A stretch of DNA of 33,509 nucleotides, from assembly GCA_046497505.1 (NCBI GenBank), contig JAWOFN010000062.1:1-33509 (forward strand), read 5' to 3'. Below the pieces are notes generated by a model that saw only the letters and a program-made list of their open reading frames with translations, was not told the origin of the DNA and ran no database searches. The stretch is from JAWOFN01 sp046497505 [NCBI: bacterium]. Its GTDB lineage: Bacteria; Blakebacterota; Blakebacteria; Blakebacterales. The translations under genes were made by a program, and so were the position numbers. Position 1 is the stretch's first letter. Every line of letters starts with the position of its first letter. Below, in pieces: positions 1 to 8,184 of this stretch.

Positions 1-57
1 GGGCGAGCCGGGGGTAGGAAGGATAACCCCAGTCCCCGGACCACAGGAGAGCAGCAG

Positions 58-2769
58 ATGAACAGATTCAGCAGGATCCTCCGGATCGCGGGCCTCGCGG
101 TCCTGACCCTCGGGATTACACTCCCCGGCACCGCGTCCGGACAGGTCCCCGACGGTCTCCTCGACCGGATCGAATACAGGGAGATCGGACCCACACGCCA
201 GGGCGGCCGGTTCGTGGATTACGCCGTCCCCCTGCAGCAGCCCCACACCTTCTACGCGGCCACCGCCTCGGGCGGCCTGTGGAAGACGGTGAACCGGGGG
301 CAGTCCTTCACCTCCCTGCTGGACGAGACGGACATCATCTCCCTGGGCGCGGTGGCCGTGGCCCCCTCCGACCCGATGATCGTGTGGATCGGGAGCGGGG
401 AGGGGAACAACTCACGGAGCCAGTACTACGGGGACGGGGTCTACGTCTCCACCGACGCCGGCTCCACCTGGACCCACAAGGGCCTGCCCGAGAGCCACCA
501 CATCAGCCGGATCGTGATCCACCCCCGCGACCCGGATATCGTCTACGTGGCGGCCAACGGCCACCTCTACACCGAGAACGAGGAGCGGGGACTCTACAGG
601 ACCACCGACGGCGGCGAGACCTGGGCCAAGGTCCTGGACGTCCGGGCCGAGGGGCGCGCCATCGGGGTCACCGACGTGGTGATGGACCCCCGCCGGCCGA
701 AAACCCTCTACGCCGCGGCCTACGACAAGGTGCGTCGTCCCTGGACCTTCAACGAAGGGGGGCCCGGCAGCGGCATCTATAAGAGCACCAACGCGGGACG
801 TACCTGGACGAAGCTCACCGGGGGCCTCCCGGGGGGCATGCTGGGACGGATCGGTGTCACCATCTCGCCCCAGGACACCGACATCCTCTACGCGGTCATC
901 GAGAATGCCAACTCCGAGGAAACGAGCGAGGAGGAACGCCGGCAGGAACTGCTGGAAGGACGCCCGCCGAAGAACGAAACCTACGGGAACGAGATCTACC
1001 GCACCGACGACGCGGGGAGGACCTGGAAGAAGGTGAACGAGGAAGGACGGGTGGGGGGCAACCCGCCCTACTACTACGGCCAGATCATCGTGGACCCGAA
1101 CGACCCCGAGCACGTGTACAACCTCGGAGTGGGGGTGACCCACTCAGTGGACGGGGGGAAGACGTGGAAGCGGGCCTTCCGCTTCGGCGGGGACAACCAC
1201 GCCCTCTGGATCGACCCCGAGGACAGCGACCACATGATCATGGGACACGACCATGGCATGGGGATCACCTACGACGCCGGTCGCACCTGGTACCATCCCG
1301 ACGACATGCCGCTGGCCCAGTTCTACGCGGTGGGCTACGACATGGCCTACCCCTACAACGTGTACGGGGGCACCCAGGACAACGGCTCCTGGCGCGGCCC
1401 CAGCACCAAGGCCGGGCGGGGTCCCATCGAGTTCGAGGAGTGGTTCCGTGTCGGCGGCGGGGACGGCATGTACAACGAGGTGGACCCCTCCAACAGCCAG
1501 TTCCTCTACAACGAGAGCCAGTTCGGGCCCATTCGGCGCCTGGACATGCGGACCGGTGAGACCCGGTCGATCCGTCACCGGGGCGAGGGCCTGCGCTTCA
1601 ACTGGTGCGCCCCCATCCTGGTCTCCTTCCACGACCCGGACGTGATCTACCACGGAGCGAACAAGGTCCTGAGGTCGGACTGGCGGGGTGAGGCATGGGA
1701 GGAGATCAGCCCCGACCTGACCACCGCCGACTCCACCAAGATCGTCGGTACCGGCAACATCCAGTACTGTACCGTCACCACCCTGGACGAGTCCCCCATC
1801 GTACCCGGCGTGCTCCTGGCCGGGACCGACGACGGCAACGTCCAGCTCACCCGGGACGGCGGGCAGGAATGGATCCTCCTGAACGACCGGATCCCCGACT
1901 GGCCCGGTTACTGGGTGACCCGGGTGGTGACCTCCTACCACGACACCTCCACGGCGTACGTGACGGCGAGCGGCCTGCGCCGTGACGACTTCCGGCCGTT
2001 CGTCTGGAAGACAACCGACTACGGGAAGAGCTGGCGCTCCATCACCGACGGGCTGCCCGAGGACGAGTCGGTGAACGTGATCCGCGAGGACCGGCGGAAC
2101 CCCGACCTGCTCTTCCTCGGGACCGACCGGGCGGTGTACGTCTCCCTGGACGGCGGGGAGAGGTGGACGGAGATGCGCAGCGAGATGCCCGCGGTGGCGG
2201 TCCACGACCTGAGGATCCACCCGCGGGAGAACGACCTGATCGTGGGCACCCACGGCCGCGGTTTCTATGTCGCCGACATCTCCGCCCTCCAGGAGGCCAC
2301 CCCCGAGGTGCTGGACTCCGATGCCCACCTCTTCCGGGTGGAGCCGGGGATCCGGTGGCAGGAGGGCCTGAGCCGGGCCACCAGCTCCCAGAACTACCGG
2401 GGAGAGAGCGAGCCCCAGGGCATGCCGATCCGCTACTGGCTGGAGGAAGGGGCCGAGGAGGTCCGGGTGAAGGTGTACGCAGGGACACGGCTGGTCCGGG
2501 ATCTGGAGGCCGGCACCCGCGCAGGCCTCAACTCGGTGGTCTGGGACATGGAGGGCACGCGGCCCCGTACGCCGAAGGAGAAGGATCAGTTCCAGCGGCA
2601 GAAGGAGCGGATGGAGCGTATGGGTCGGGAGATGCGGGGGGACCCCGAGTTCATCGAGGTCCCGCTCCCTCCGGCCGACTACCGGGTGGTCCTGGAGGTG
2701 GGCGGCCGTCCGGTGATGGAACGGGAGGCGGTCGTCATGCCCGACCACTGGTGGGAGGACCGGAAGTAG
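58..2769 (+). CDS. Secreted sortilin/VPS10-type beta-propeller protein (BNR/Asp-box repeats)
   Basis: Of 903 residues, the first ~28 form a signal peptide (basic start, hydrophobic core, cleavage near ASG-Q), so the product is exported. The body carries at least nine Asp-box repeats of the S/T-x-D/N-x-G-x-T-W type (for example STDAGSTW, TTDGGETW, STNAGRTW, SVDGGKTW, TTDYGKSW, SLDGGERW), which mark one or two sialidase/VPS10-like beta-propellers. The last ~150 residues leave the propeller: a charged, helix-prone segment and a final PPADYRVVLEVGG stretch like the FlgD-type Ig fold that often ends such proteins. Automatic pipelines often call these 'glycosyl hydrolase', but no catalytic residues of a glycosidase can be assigned here. 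The start is supported by AGGAG at 45-49, eight bases before ATG. Substrate and role are unknown; cell-surface or periplasmic binding or processing is an inference. Confidence 0.85.
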   Translation: MNRFSRILRIAGLAVLTLGITLPGTASGQVPDGLLDRIEYREIGPTRQGGRFVDYAVPLQQPHTFYAATASGGLWKTVNRGQSFTSLLDETDIISLGAVAVAPSDPMIVWIGSGEGNNSRSQYYGDGVYVSTDAGSTWTHKGLPESHHISRIVIHPRDPDIVYVAANGHLYTENEERGLYRTTDGGETWAKVLDVRAEGRAIGVTDVVMDPRRPKTLYAAAYDKVRRPWTFNEGGPGSGIYKSTNAGRTWTKLTGGLPGGMLGRIGVTISPQDTDILYAVIENANSEETSEEERRQELLEGRPPKNETYGNEIYRTDDAGRTWKKVNEEGRVGGNPPYYYGQIIVDPNDPEHVYNLGVGVTHSVDGGKTWKRAFRFGGDNHALWIDPEDSDHMIMGHDHGMGITYDAGRTWYHPDDMPLAQFYAVGYDMAYPYNVYGGTQDNGSWRGPSTKAGRGPIEFEEWFRVGGGDGMYNEVDPSNSQFLYNESQFGPIRRLDMRTGETRSIRHRGEGLRFNWCAPILVSFHDPDVIYHGANKVLRSDWRGEAWEEISPDLTTADSTKIVGTGNIQYCTVTTLDESPIVPGVLLAGTDDGNVQLTRDGGQEWILLNDRIPDWPGYWVTRVVTSYHDTSTAYVTASGLRRDDFRPFVWKTTDYGKSWRSITDGLPEDESVNVIREDRRNPDLLFLGTDRAVYVSLDGGERWTEMRSEMPAVAVHDLRIHPRENDLIVGTHGRGFYVADISALQEATPEVLDSDAHLFRVEPGIRWQEGLSRATSSQNYRGESEPQGMPIRYWLEEGAEEVRVKVYAGTRLVRDLEAGTRAGLNSVVWDMEGTRPRTPKEKDQFQRQKERMERMGREMRGDPEFIEVPLPPADYRVVLEVGGRPVMEREAVVMPDHWWEDRK

Positions 2770-2792
2770 GATCTCCCGGCCAGCGGGACAAG

Positions 2793-2825
2793 AGAAGCCC
2801 GGAGGGGGACCCCCTCCGGGCTTCT
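2793..2825. terminator. Long perfect palindrome, bidirectional terminator between convergent genes
   Basis: AGAAGCCCGGAGGGG (from 2793) is followed after three bases by its exact reverse complement ending at 2825, giving a 15-bp GC-rich stem. It lies 23 bases after the propeller gene's stop and 10 bases before the end of the rocD gene on the other strand. No clear T-run follows on either side, so it may act with Rho or as a 3'-end stabiliser. A shared bidirectional terminator is the natural reading. Confidence 0.75.
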
Positions 2826-2835
2826 GCGTACCGGG

Positions 2836-4047
2836 TCAGGCCCGGGCCTCCACCACGGTCTTGATCCGCTCGAAGGCCCAGTCCAGTTCCTCCCGGGTGA
2901 TGACCAGGGGAGGGGCGAACCGGATCACGTTCTGGTGGGTCTCCTTGCAGAGCAGACCCTGGTCCATCAGGTCCTCGCAGTAGGGACGGGCCGGCTCGTC
3001 CAGTTCCAGACCGATGAAGAGGCCCTTGCCCCGGATCTCCGCTACATGAGGGCTCTGGATGGTCCGCAGCTGCTGCATGAAGTACTCACCCAGTTCCGCG
3101 GACCGCTCCGGAAGCTCCTCGTTCACGATCACGTCCAGGGCCGCCGAGGCGATGGCGCAGCCCAGGGGGTTACCCCCGAAGGTGCTGCCGTGGTCACCGG
3201 GGGTGAACACGTCCATGATCTCTTTGCGGGCCAGGAAGGCGGAGACGGGGTAGAAGCCGCCCGAGAGCGCCTTGCCCACGATGAGACCGTCCGGCTCCAC
3301 GTCCTCGTGCTGGTAGGCGAAGAGCCTGCCCGTCCGTCCCAGCCCGGACTGGATCTCGTCCAGGATGAAGAGGACCTGGCTCTCGCGGCAGAGGGCTGCT
3401 GCCTCCTCCAGATAGCCCGCAGGGGGGATGCGGATGCCCGCCTCGCCCTGGATCGGCTCCACCACGAAGGCGCATGTGTCGGAGGTGATGGCCTCTTCCA
3501 GCGCCTCGATGCTGCCGTACTCCGCCATGACGAAACCGGGGGTGTACGGACCGAAGCCCTGGCGGTACTGTGGCTCGCTGCTGGCTGAGATGATGGTGAT
3601 CGTACGGCCGTGGAAGTTGTCCCCGCAGACGATGATCTCCTGCTTCCCGGCTTCGATCCCCTTCACCTGCTCACCCCACTTCCGGGCGGCCTTGAAGGCG
3701 GTCTCCACCGCCTCGGCGCCGGAGTTCATGGGGAGCGTCACATCCATGCCGGTCATGTCGTGGAGCTGCCGGTAGAGGAGGGGGAGCCGGTCGTTGCGGA
3801 AGGCCCGGCTGGTGAGGGTCACCTTCTTCATCTGCTCCTCTGCCGCCTCCCGGATGTCCGGGTGGCAGTGGCCCTGGTTCACGGCGGAGTACGCGGCCAG
3901 GAAGTCGAGGTACTTCTTCCCCTCCACGTCCCAGACCCAGATGCCCTCGGCCTTCGTGATGATCACATCCAGGGGATGGTAGTTGTGCGCGCCGTACTCG
4001 TCCTCGAGGGCGATGTATTCCGAGGGGTTCATGGTCGCGGTACTCAC
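2836..4047 (-). CDS. rocD: Ornithine--oxo-acid aminotransferase (class III PLP enzyme)
   Basis: The predicted 403-residue cytosolic enzyme moves the delta-amino group of ornithine to 2-oxoglutarate, giving glutamate semialdehyde and linking arginine/ornithine catabolism with proline and glutamate. The N-terminal YIALEDEYGAHNYHPLDV is characteristic of ornithine aminotransferases. Further marks are NSGAEAVETAFKAARKW (phosphate and substrate region), FVVEPIQGEAGI, LFILDEIQSGLGRTG (the PLP-pyridine Asp) and IVGKALSGGFYPVSA with the Schiff-base lysine. I chose the GTG at 4047 (VSTATMNPSEY) because an AGG lies seven bases upstream; the ATG at 4032 has no ribosome-binding site. The open frame continues further upstream, but without family-like sequence. 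It is a single gene, divergent from the ABC exporter and convergent with the propeller gene. Other class III aminotransferases are possible, but the match is strong. Confidence 0.92.
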   Translation of the reverse strand: MSTATMNPSEYIALEDEYGAHNYHPLDVIITKAEGIWVWDVEGKKYLDFLAAYSAVNQGHCHPDIREAAEEQMKKVTLTSRAFRNDRLPLLYRQLHDMTGMDVTLPMNSGAEAVETAFKAARKWGEQVKGIEAGKQEIIVCGDNFHGRTITIISASSEPQYRQGFGPYTPGFVMAEYGSIEALEEAITSDTCAFVVEPIQGEAGIRIPPAGYLEEAAALCRESQVLFILDEIQSGLGRTGRLFAYQHEDVEPDGLIVGKALSGGFYPVSAFLARKEIMDVFTPGDHGSTFGGNPLGCAIASAALDVIVNEELPERSAELGEYFMQQLRTIQSPHVAEIRGKGLFIGLELDEPARPYCEDLMDQGLLCKETHQNVIRFAPPLVITREELDWAFERIKTVVEARA

Positions 4048-4100
4048 GGTGCACCTGTTCCTTGCTGCGGGGTTGAACGGCTCTATCGAATGTCCGACGG

Positions 4101-4120
4101 ATACAAGATATATATTGTTC
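4101..4120. promoter_or_regulatory. AT-rich core of the rocD / ABC-exporter divergent promoter region
   Basis: The 157 bases between the rocD GTG (4047) and the exporter ATG (4205) are the only divergent non-coding gap in the first 15 kb. Within it a nearly GC-free block (ATACAAGATATATATTGTTC) stands out against a GC-rich background. TATA-like hexamers can be read on both strands, but I could not pair any of them with a good -35 at 16-18 bases. I call it a likely promoter core for one or both genes without fixing the start sites. Confidence 0.4.
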
Positions 4121-4204
4121 AGAGACCGGTCGGCCCAAATCCGTACCGCGCCGGCCGGGGGCCTCACCCCAGGTCCCGGTGTACACACGACGGATGGGAG
4201 CGTG

Positions 4205-5128
4205 ATGATCCAGCTCACCGTGGATTCGGCGGTCAAGGACTTCGGCAGGGTCCGGGCGGTGGACCGGGTCTCCCTGGAGGCCGGGGGCGGTGAGGTCTTC
4301 GCCCTCCTGGGCCCCAACGGGGCGGGGAAGACCACCCTGATCCGGATGATCATGGACATAACCCGGCCTGACTCGGGTGCCGTACGTTTCGACGGCCGCC
4401 CCATCGGTGAGGACATCAAGCACCGCATCGGCTACCTGCCGGAGGAGCGGGGTCTCTACCTGAAACAGAAGGTGGCCGAAGTGGTGGCCCATTTCGGGCG
4501 GCTGCACGGGCTGGGCAGGTCCGAGGCGAGGGAGCGGACCCGCGAGTGGCTGCATCGGGTGGACCTCGGAGCGTGGGGGGAGAAGAACGTCGAGGACCTC
4601 TCCAAGGGGATGCAGCAGAAGGCGCAGCTGGCCCTCACCCTCCTCCACGACCCCGACCTGGTCATCCTGGACGAGCCCTTCAGCGGATTGGACCCGGTGA
4701 ACACCCGGATGGTGAAGGACTTCATCCTGGAGATGAAGCAGCAGGGGAAGACGGTGGTGCTCTCCACCCACCAGATGGCCCAGGTAGAGGCGGTGGCGGA
4801 CCGGGTGTTCATGATCAGCCGGGGGCATCGGGTCCTCTACGGGACCCTCAAGGAGATCAAGCAGGAACATTCAGACAACGCGGTGCTGGTGAACCCCGGT
4901 GTGGACGCCTCAGGGGTCGAGGGTGTCGTGAAGGTCGGGGAGAGGGCGGAGGGTGAGCTCAGCAAGGTATGGCTGGAGGAGGGGGTCGAGCCCCGGACCT
5001 TCCTGAACCGGCTGCTGGAGAGGCGGGCCCCGGTGGAACATTACGAGCTGGCCGAGACCCCCCTCGAGGAGATCTTCGTCAAGATGGCCCGGGACACCTC
5101 CCGGCCGGAGGAGGGGGGGGTGTCATGA
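4205..5128 (+). CDS. ABC transporter ATP-binding protein, NatA-type exporter
   Basis: The 307-residue cytosolic ATPase has Walker A LLGPNGAGKTTLIRM near residue 35, the Q-loop region at GYLPEERGLY, the signature as LSKGMQQKAQLALTLLHDP, Walker B LVILDEPFSGLDP and the H-loop LSTHQM. The C-terminal tail (HYELAETPLEEIFVKMA) is the DUF4162-like extension seen in NatA/CcmA-type exporters. The ATG at 4205 follows GGGAG with short spacing; the open frame runs back to 3983, but residues before MIQLTVDSAVKDFG do not look like this family. Its TGA overlaps the ATG of the permease, so the two are co-translated and surely form one transporter. The substrate is unknown: NatAB was described as a sodium exporter, but the family also handles drugs and peptides. 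Confidence 0.92.
   Translation: MIQLTVDSAVKDFGRVRAVDRVSLEAGGGEVFALLGPNGAGKTTLIRMIMDITRPDSGAVRFDGRPIGEDIKHRIGYLPEERGLYLKQKVAEVVAHFGRLHGLGRSEARERTREWLHRVDLGAWGEKNVEDLSKGMQQKAQLALTLLHDPDLVILDEPFSGLDPVNTRMVKDFILEMKQQGKTVVLSTHQMAQVEAVADRVFMISRGHRVLYGTLKEIKQEHSDNAVLVNPGVDASGVEGVVKVGERAEGELSKVWLEEGVEPRTFLNRLLERRAPVEHYELAETPLEEIFVKMARDTSRPEEGGVS
5113..5120 (+). repeat. G8 homopolymer at the NatA/NatB junction
   Basis: Eight consecutive G bases lie in the last codons of the ATPase gene and serve as the purine-rich ribosome-binding region four bases before the permease ATG. A one-base slip would change the ATPase C-terminus and remove its stop/start overlap. Confidence 0.6.
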
Positions 5129-6489
5129 GGAACCCCCTCATCGTGGCGGCTCGGGAGCTGCACGTCACCCTGCGGCGGAAATCGTACCTCTTCGCCACCT
5201 TCGGGACCCCCGTACTCTTCGTGGGGGTCATCGGAGCCATGGGTCTGCTCACCGCCCGGACGGTGGGGAAAATTCAGCCGAAGACGGTCGCCGTGGTGGA
5301 CAGCAGCGGGGTGCTGGACAGCGGGGCCCTCCGGGCCATGCAGTCCGACACCTCCCGGGGTATGGACGAGGAGGTGCGGTCGGAGCTGGATCGCATGATG
5401 GAAGGGCTGCCCTCCTCGGTGCGTTCCATCACCAGCGAGTCCTTCCCCGGGGTCTACGGGGCGCTCAACCTGACGCTGGTGAGCGATGCGGATTCGGCCC
5501 GGAGCGCGGTACGGAGGGGGGAACTGGACGCCCTGCTCACGGTGGCGCCCGACTACCTGGCTTCGGGGCGCGTCACCCTGTACGGGAAGGCCGCCTCCGT
5601 CTTCGAGGAGGGGGAGGAGGGCGGCGGGGCCGCCGGACGCATGCTTCGGCGGGCGCTGGTCCTGAGCATGACGAAACGGGAGGGAGTGGGCCCGGAGGTC
5701 GGAGAACGGCTGCTGAATCCGATGCGCCTTGAGCGCTACGAACTCAAACGCACCGGTGAGGATGCCGGGACCTTCTCACGGAGCGACATGGGGAGTCGGC
5801 TGAGGAGCTTCTTCCTCCCCTACGGGTTCGCCCTCCTGATGCTCATGTCCATCATGATGACGGGGAACTTCCTGCTCCAGGGGGTGGCCGAGGAGAAGGA
5901 GAACCGGGTCATCGAGATCCTCCTCTCCACCTGCACCACCGACGAGATCATGCTGGGCAAGGTGCTGGGGCAGGGGGCGGCGGGGCTGCTCCAGATGGCC
6001 ATCTGGCTCAGCATAGGGGCCGGCATCCTCCTCTACACCGCCGGGATGTCGGGGGGCTTCAGCCTGCCGTGGGGTCTCTTCGTCCTTGCCCTGGGCTATT
6101 TCGTGTTCGGCTATCTCCTGGTGGCCAGCATCATGGGGGGTGTGGGGAGCCTGATGAGCTCCTATCGGGAGGCCCAGCAGTTCTCCTCATGGCTCGCGTT
6201 CCCGGTGGTGATCCCCCTCTTCTTCCTGCCGGTGATCCTCTCCGAGCCGAACGGGGTGCTGGCCCGTGTGCTCAGCTACATCCCCATCACCGCACCGGTG
6301 GCCATGATGATGCGGCTGCCCACCGAGGAGGTCCCGTGGCTCGAGGTGCCCCTGACCCTCCTGGTCCTGCTCGGGGGGGCATGGGTGGCGATCAAGCTGG
6401 GGGGGAGACTCTTCCGCCTGGGAAGCCTGATGTACGGCAAGCGGCCCACACTCCCGGAGATCTGGAAATGGCTCTGGCAGAAAGCGTAG
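5125..6489 (+). CDS. ABC-2 type permease, NatB-like
   Basis: The 454-residue inner-membrane partner of the preceding ATPase has one N-terminal membrane segment (LFATFGTPVLFVGVIGAMGLL, about residues 20-40) and a large extracytoplasmic domain of about 200 residues. A cluster of five or six helices follows in the C-terminal half. The family hallmark VAEEKENRVIEILLSTCT sits just after the second helix and is typical of ABC2_membrane_3/NatB proteins. The ATG overlaps the ATPase stop (ATGA), so translational coupling is expected. The outer-membrane Wzi-like gene starts 9 bases downstream and may belong to the same transcript. Known for the family: export of ions, antibiotics or peptides. Nothing in the sequence identifies the cargo here. 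Confidence 0.9.
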   Translation: MRNPLIVAARELHVTLRRKSYLFATFGTPVLFVGVIGAMGLLTARTVGKIQPKTVAVVDSSGVLDSGALRAMQSDTSRGMDEEVRSELDRMMEGLPSSVRSITSESFPGVYGALNLTLVSDADSARSAVRRGELDALLTVAPDYLASGRVTLYGKAASVFEEGEEGGGAAGRMLRRALVLSMTKREGVGPEVGERLLNPMRLERYELKRTGEDAGTFSRSDMGSRLRSFFLPYGFALLMLMSIMMTGNFLLQGVAEEKENRVIEILLSTCTTDEIMLGKVLGQGAAGLLQMAIWLSIGAGILLYTAGMSGGFSLPWGLFVLALGYFVFGYLLVASIMGGVGSLMSSYREAQQFSSWLAFPVVIPLFFLPVILSEPNGVLARVLSYIPITAPVAMMMRLPTEEVPWLEVPLTLLVLLGGAWVAIKLGGRLFRLGSLMYGKRPTLPEIWKWLWQKA

Positions 6490-6498
6490 GCGGCTGAC

Positions 6499-8136
6499 AT
6501 GGACCCCACCCCTCCCCCCCCATCCTCCGCGGGTCCGGTCACCCTCCTGCTGTGTGCGGCGTTCTCCCTCTGCTGGGGAGCCGGACCCTGCGCGGCCCAG
6601 TCCTCCCATCTCCCGCTCCCCGACCGTGACCTCCTGGAAAGGCGCATACGCTCCTTCGAGCTCGCGGAGGGCAGCACGGGGAGGCTCCTGAGGACTCCGC
6701 GGCTGGGGTGGCTCATGGATCGGGACGACCCCTGGTCCGGCGAAGCGGTGCGCCTCATGCGTCCCCCCGACGGTCCCACCCCGGTTCGCGTCCGGGTGGA
6801 GGGGGCGGTCCACTACTTCCCCCCCGCTCCCGGGACCTCCTTCCGGGAATTGAGACTCAGTGAGGAACTCCCGCTGCTGAGCGTCCGGGGGATGGCCGCG
6901 GGAGCGGGATGGTGGGCGGTCGTCGAACCCCGCTGGCGGCAGAGATGGGCAGCGGAAGAGCACGATGCGTGGAACCTGCCGCGCACCCTCCGGCAGAGCG
7001 ACCGGCAGGTCCTCCACAGGGCGCTGCTCGGCACCCGGATCGGTCCCTTCCATGTGGAGATGGGACGTCTGGGCCGGAGAGGAGGTGTCGGACGGACGGG
7101 CGGCCTGCTCCTGGGAGGGGATGTGCGTTCCTTCGACGGTCTGGCGGTGGAATCGGGCGGATCGGTGTGGGGGTTCGAGTACCTGCTGGCTCCGCTCGAC
7201 CCCTCGATGACATCCGCCGAGCAGGCGGTCATCCCCGATCTCGGAGAGGAGGCCTTCGGCGGGTTCGAGAAGGTCTTCCTGCTCCAGCGGCTCAGCTGGC
7301 GGCCCCGGGAGGGACTCACCCTCGCCCTCACCGAGGCCGCCCTCTTCTACGGCCGGGCCCCCGGACTCTCGGACGTGCTGCCGGTGCTCAGCCAGCATGA
7401 CCAGTACCGGGACTACGACAACCTGGCGTGGGGTCTGGACGCCAGGTGGTACCCCATGGCCGGCTTCGGGGCGTACGGAGAGGTCATGCTGGACGACCTC
7501 CGTGTCCCGACCCTGGAGGGGGGAGGCTCCGATCCGAGCGCGTTCGGGTTCCTGGCGGGGATCGAGGGGAGGAGGGGTGCGTGGGAGGGGTTCGTGGAGT
7601 GCGTGTACACCTCCGACCGGCTCTACCGTTTCGAGCACCCCCTGGGCCGGTGGTCGAGCCGGCTCCGGTTCGGGAGCCTGACCCGCTCCTGGATACCCGA
7701 CCACGACCAGCCGCTGGGGCACTGGCTGGGTCCGGACGCATCCGGTCTCTTCCTGGGCATGACCCGGGTGTTCGGGGGGGAGGATCCGCGGCGGGGCGAG
7801 GGAAGGGGCCTGCTCCCGCCCGGGCGTCCCCGCCTCTCCCTGCTCGTGAGCAGGCGTCTCCACCGCACCCTTCCCGAGCCGCCGGGGCCGCTCCCTCGGC
7901 CCATCCCCCTCACCGACCCTGCCGGCCCCTATCGCTCCCGCACCGCGCTCACCGTCACCGAGTTGGGGTTCGTCCTGCCCCCGGGGATCGTTCCGGGGAT
8001 CGGGGTGGAGGCGGTGGCGGTGCGTACCCACCTGGTGAGCGAGGCCCTGGAAGGGCCCCCCCCGGGTCCCGGTCCCGACCGGTTCGAGCGGTGGCTCACC
8101 GAACTGCGTCTGGGAATCGCGATCCCGCTTCTTTGA
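6499..8136 (+). CDS. Outer-membrane beta-barrel, capsule-assembly Wzi-like
   Basis: This 545-residue exported protein has a signal peptide whose hydrophobic core is VTLLLCAAFSLCWG, ending near CAAQ. Its n-region is proline-rich and has no positive charge, which is unusual. The mature part shows the alternating pattern of a beta-barrel, and several stretches recall the capsule assembly Wzi family: GPFHVEMGRLGRRGG, the central YGEVMLDDLRVP (the family has a similar aromatic-gly-x-LLDD strand), and the following EGFVECVYTSDRLYRF. There are no enzymatic motifs. Family assignment rests on these weak patterns, so an unrelated barrel is possible. It lies nine bases after the NatB stop, suggesting a shared transcript with the exporter. 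A C8 run falls in codons 5-8. The start is the first ATG after an in-frame stop (6487); the ribosome-binding site is weak. Confidence 0.6.
   Translation: MDPTPPPPSSAGPVTLLLCAAFSLCWGAGPCAAQSSHLPLPDRDLLERRIRSFELAEGSTGRLLRTPRLGWLMDRDDPWSGEAVRLMRPPDGPTPVRVRVEGAVHYFPPAPGTSFRELRLSEELPLLSVRGMAAGAGWWAVVEPRWRQRWAAEEHDAWNLPRTLRQSDRQVLHRALLGTRIGPFHVEMGRLGRRGGVGRTGGLLLGGDVRSFDGLAVESGGSVWGFEYLLAPLDPSMTSAEQAVIPDLGEEAFGGFEKVFLLQRLSWRPREGLTLALTEAALFYGRAPGLSDVLPVLSQHDQYRDYDNLAWGLDARWYPMAGFGAYGEVMLDDLRVPTLEGGGSDPSAFGFLAGIEGRRGAWEGFVECVYTSDRLYRFEHPLGRWSSRLRFGSLTRSWIPDHDQPLGHWLGPDASGLFLGMTRVFGGEDPRRGEGRGLLPPGRPRLSLLVSRRLHRTLPEPPGPLPRPIPLTDPAGPYRSRTALTVTELGFVLPPGIVPGIGVEAVAVRTHLVSEALEGPPPGPGPDRFERWLTELRLGIAIPLL
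6514..6521 (+). repeat. C8 homopolymer in the first codons of the Wzi-like gene
   Basis: Eight C bases encode most of a four-proline run right after the start codon of a predicted surface protein. The position is where phase-variable tracts are found in other bacteria. A C9 run inside bamA (16473-16481) shows that such runs also arise here from GC-rich proline codons. Confidence 0.6.
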
Positions 8137-8184
8137 CCCCTCCCCCGGGAAGGGGTACTCTCCCGGTACGACCTGGAGGCGAGC

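Noticed and set aside
8136-8156. ACCCCT/AGGGGT hairpin between the Wzi-like and MscS genes
   Set aside because: Short, imperfect and without a T-tail; probably chance in GC-rich DNA.
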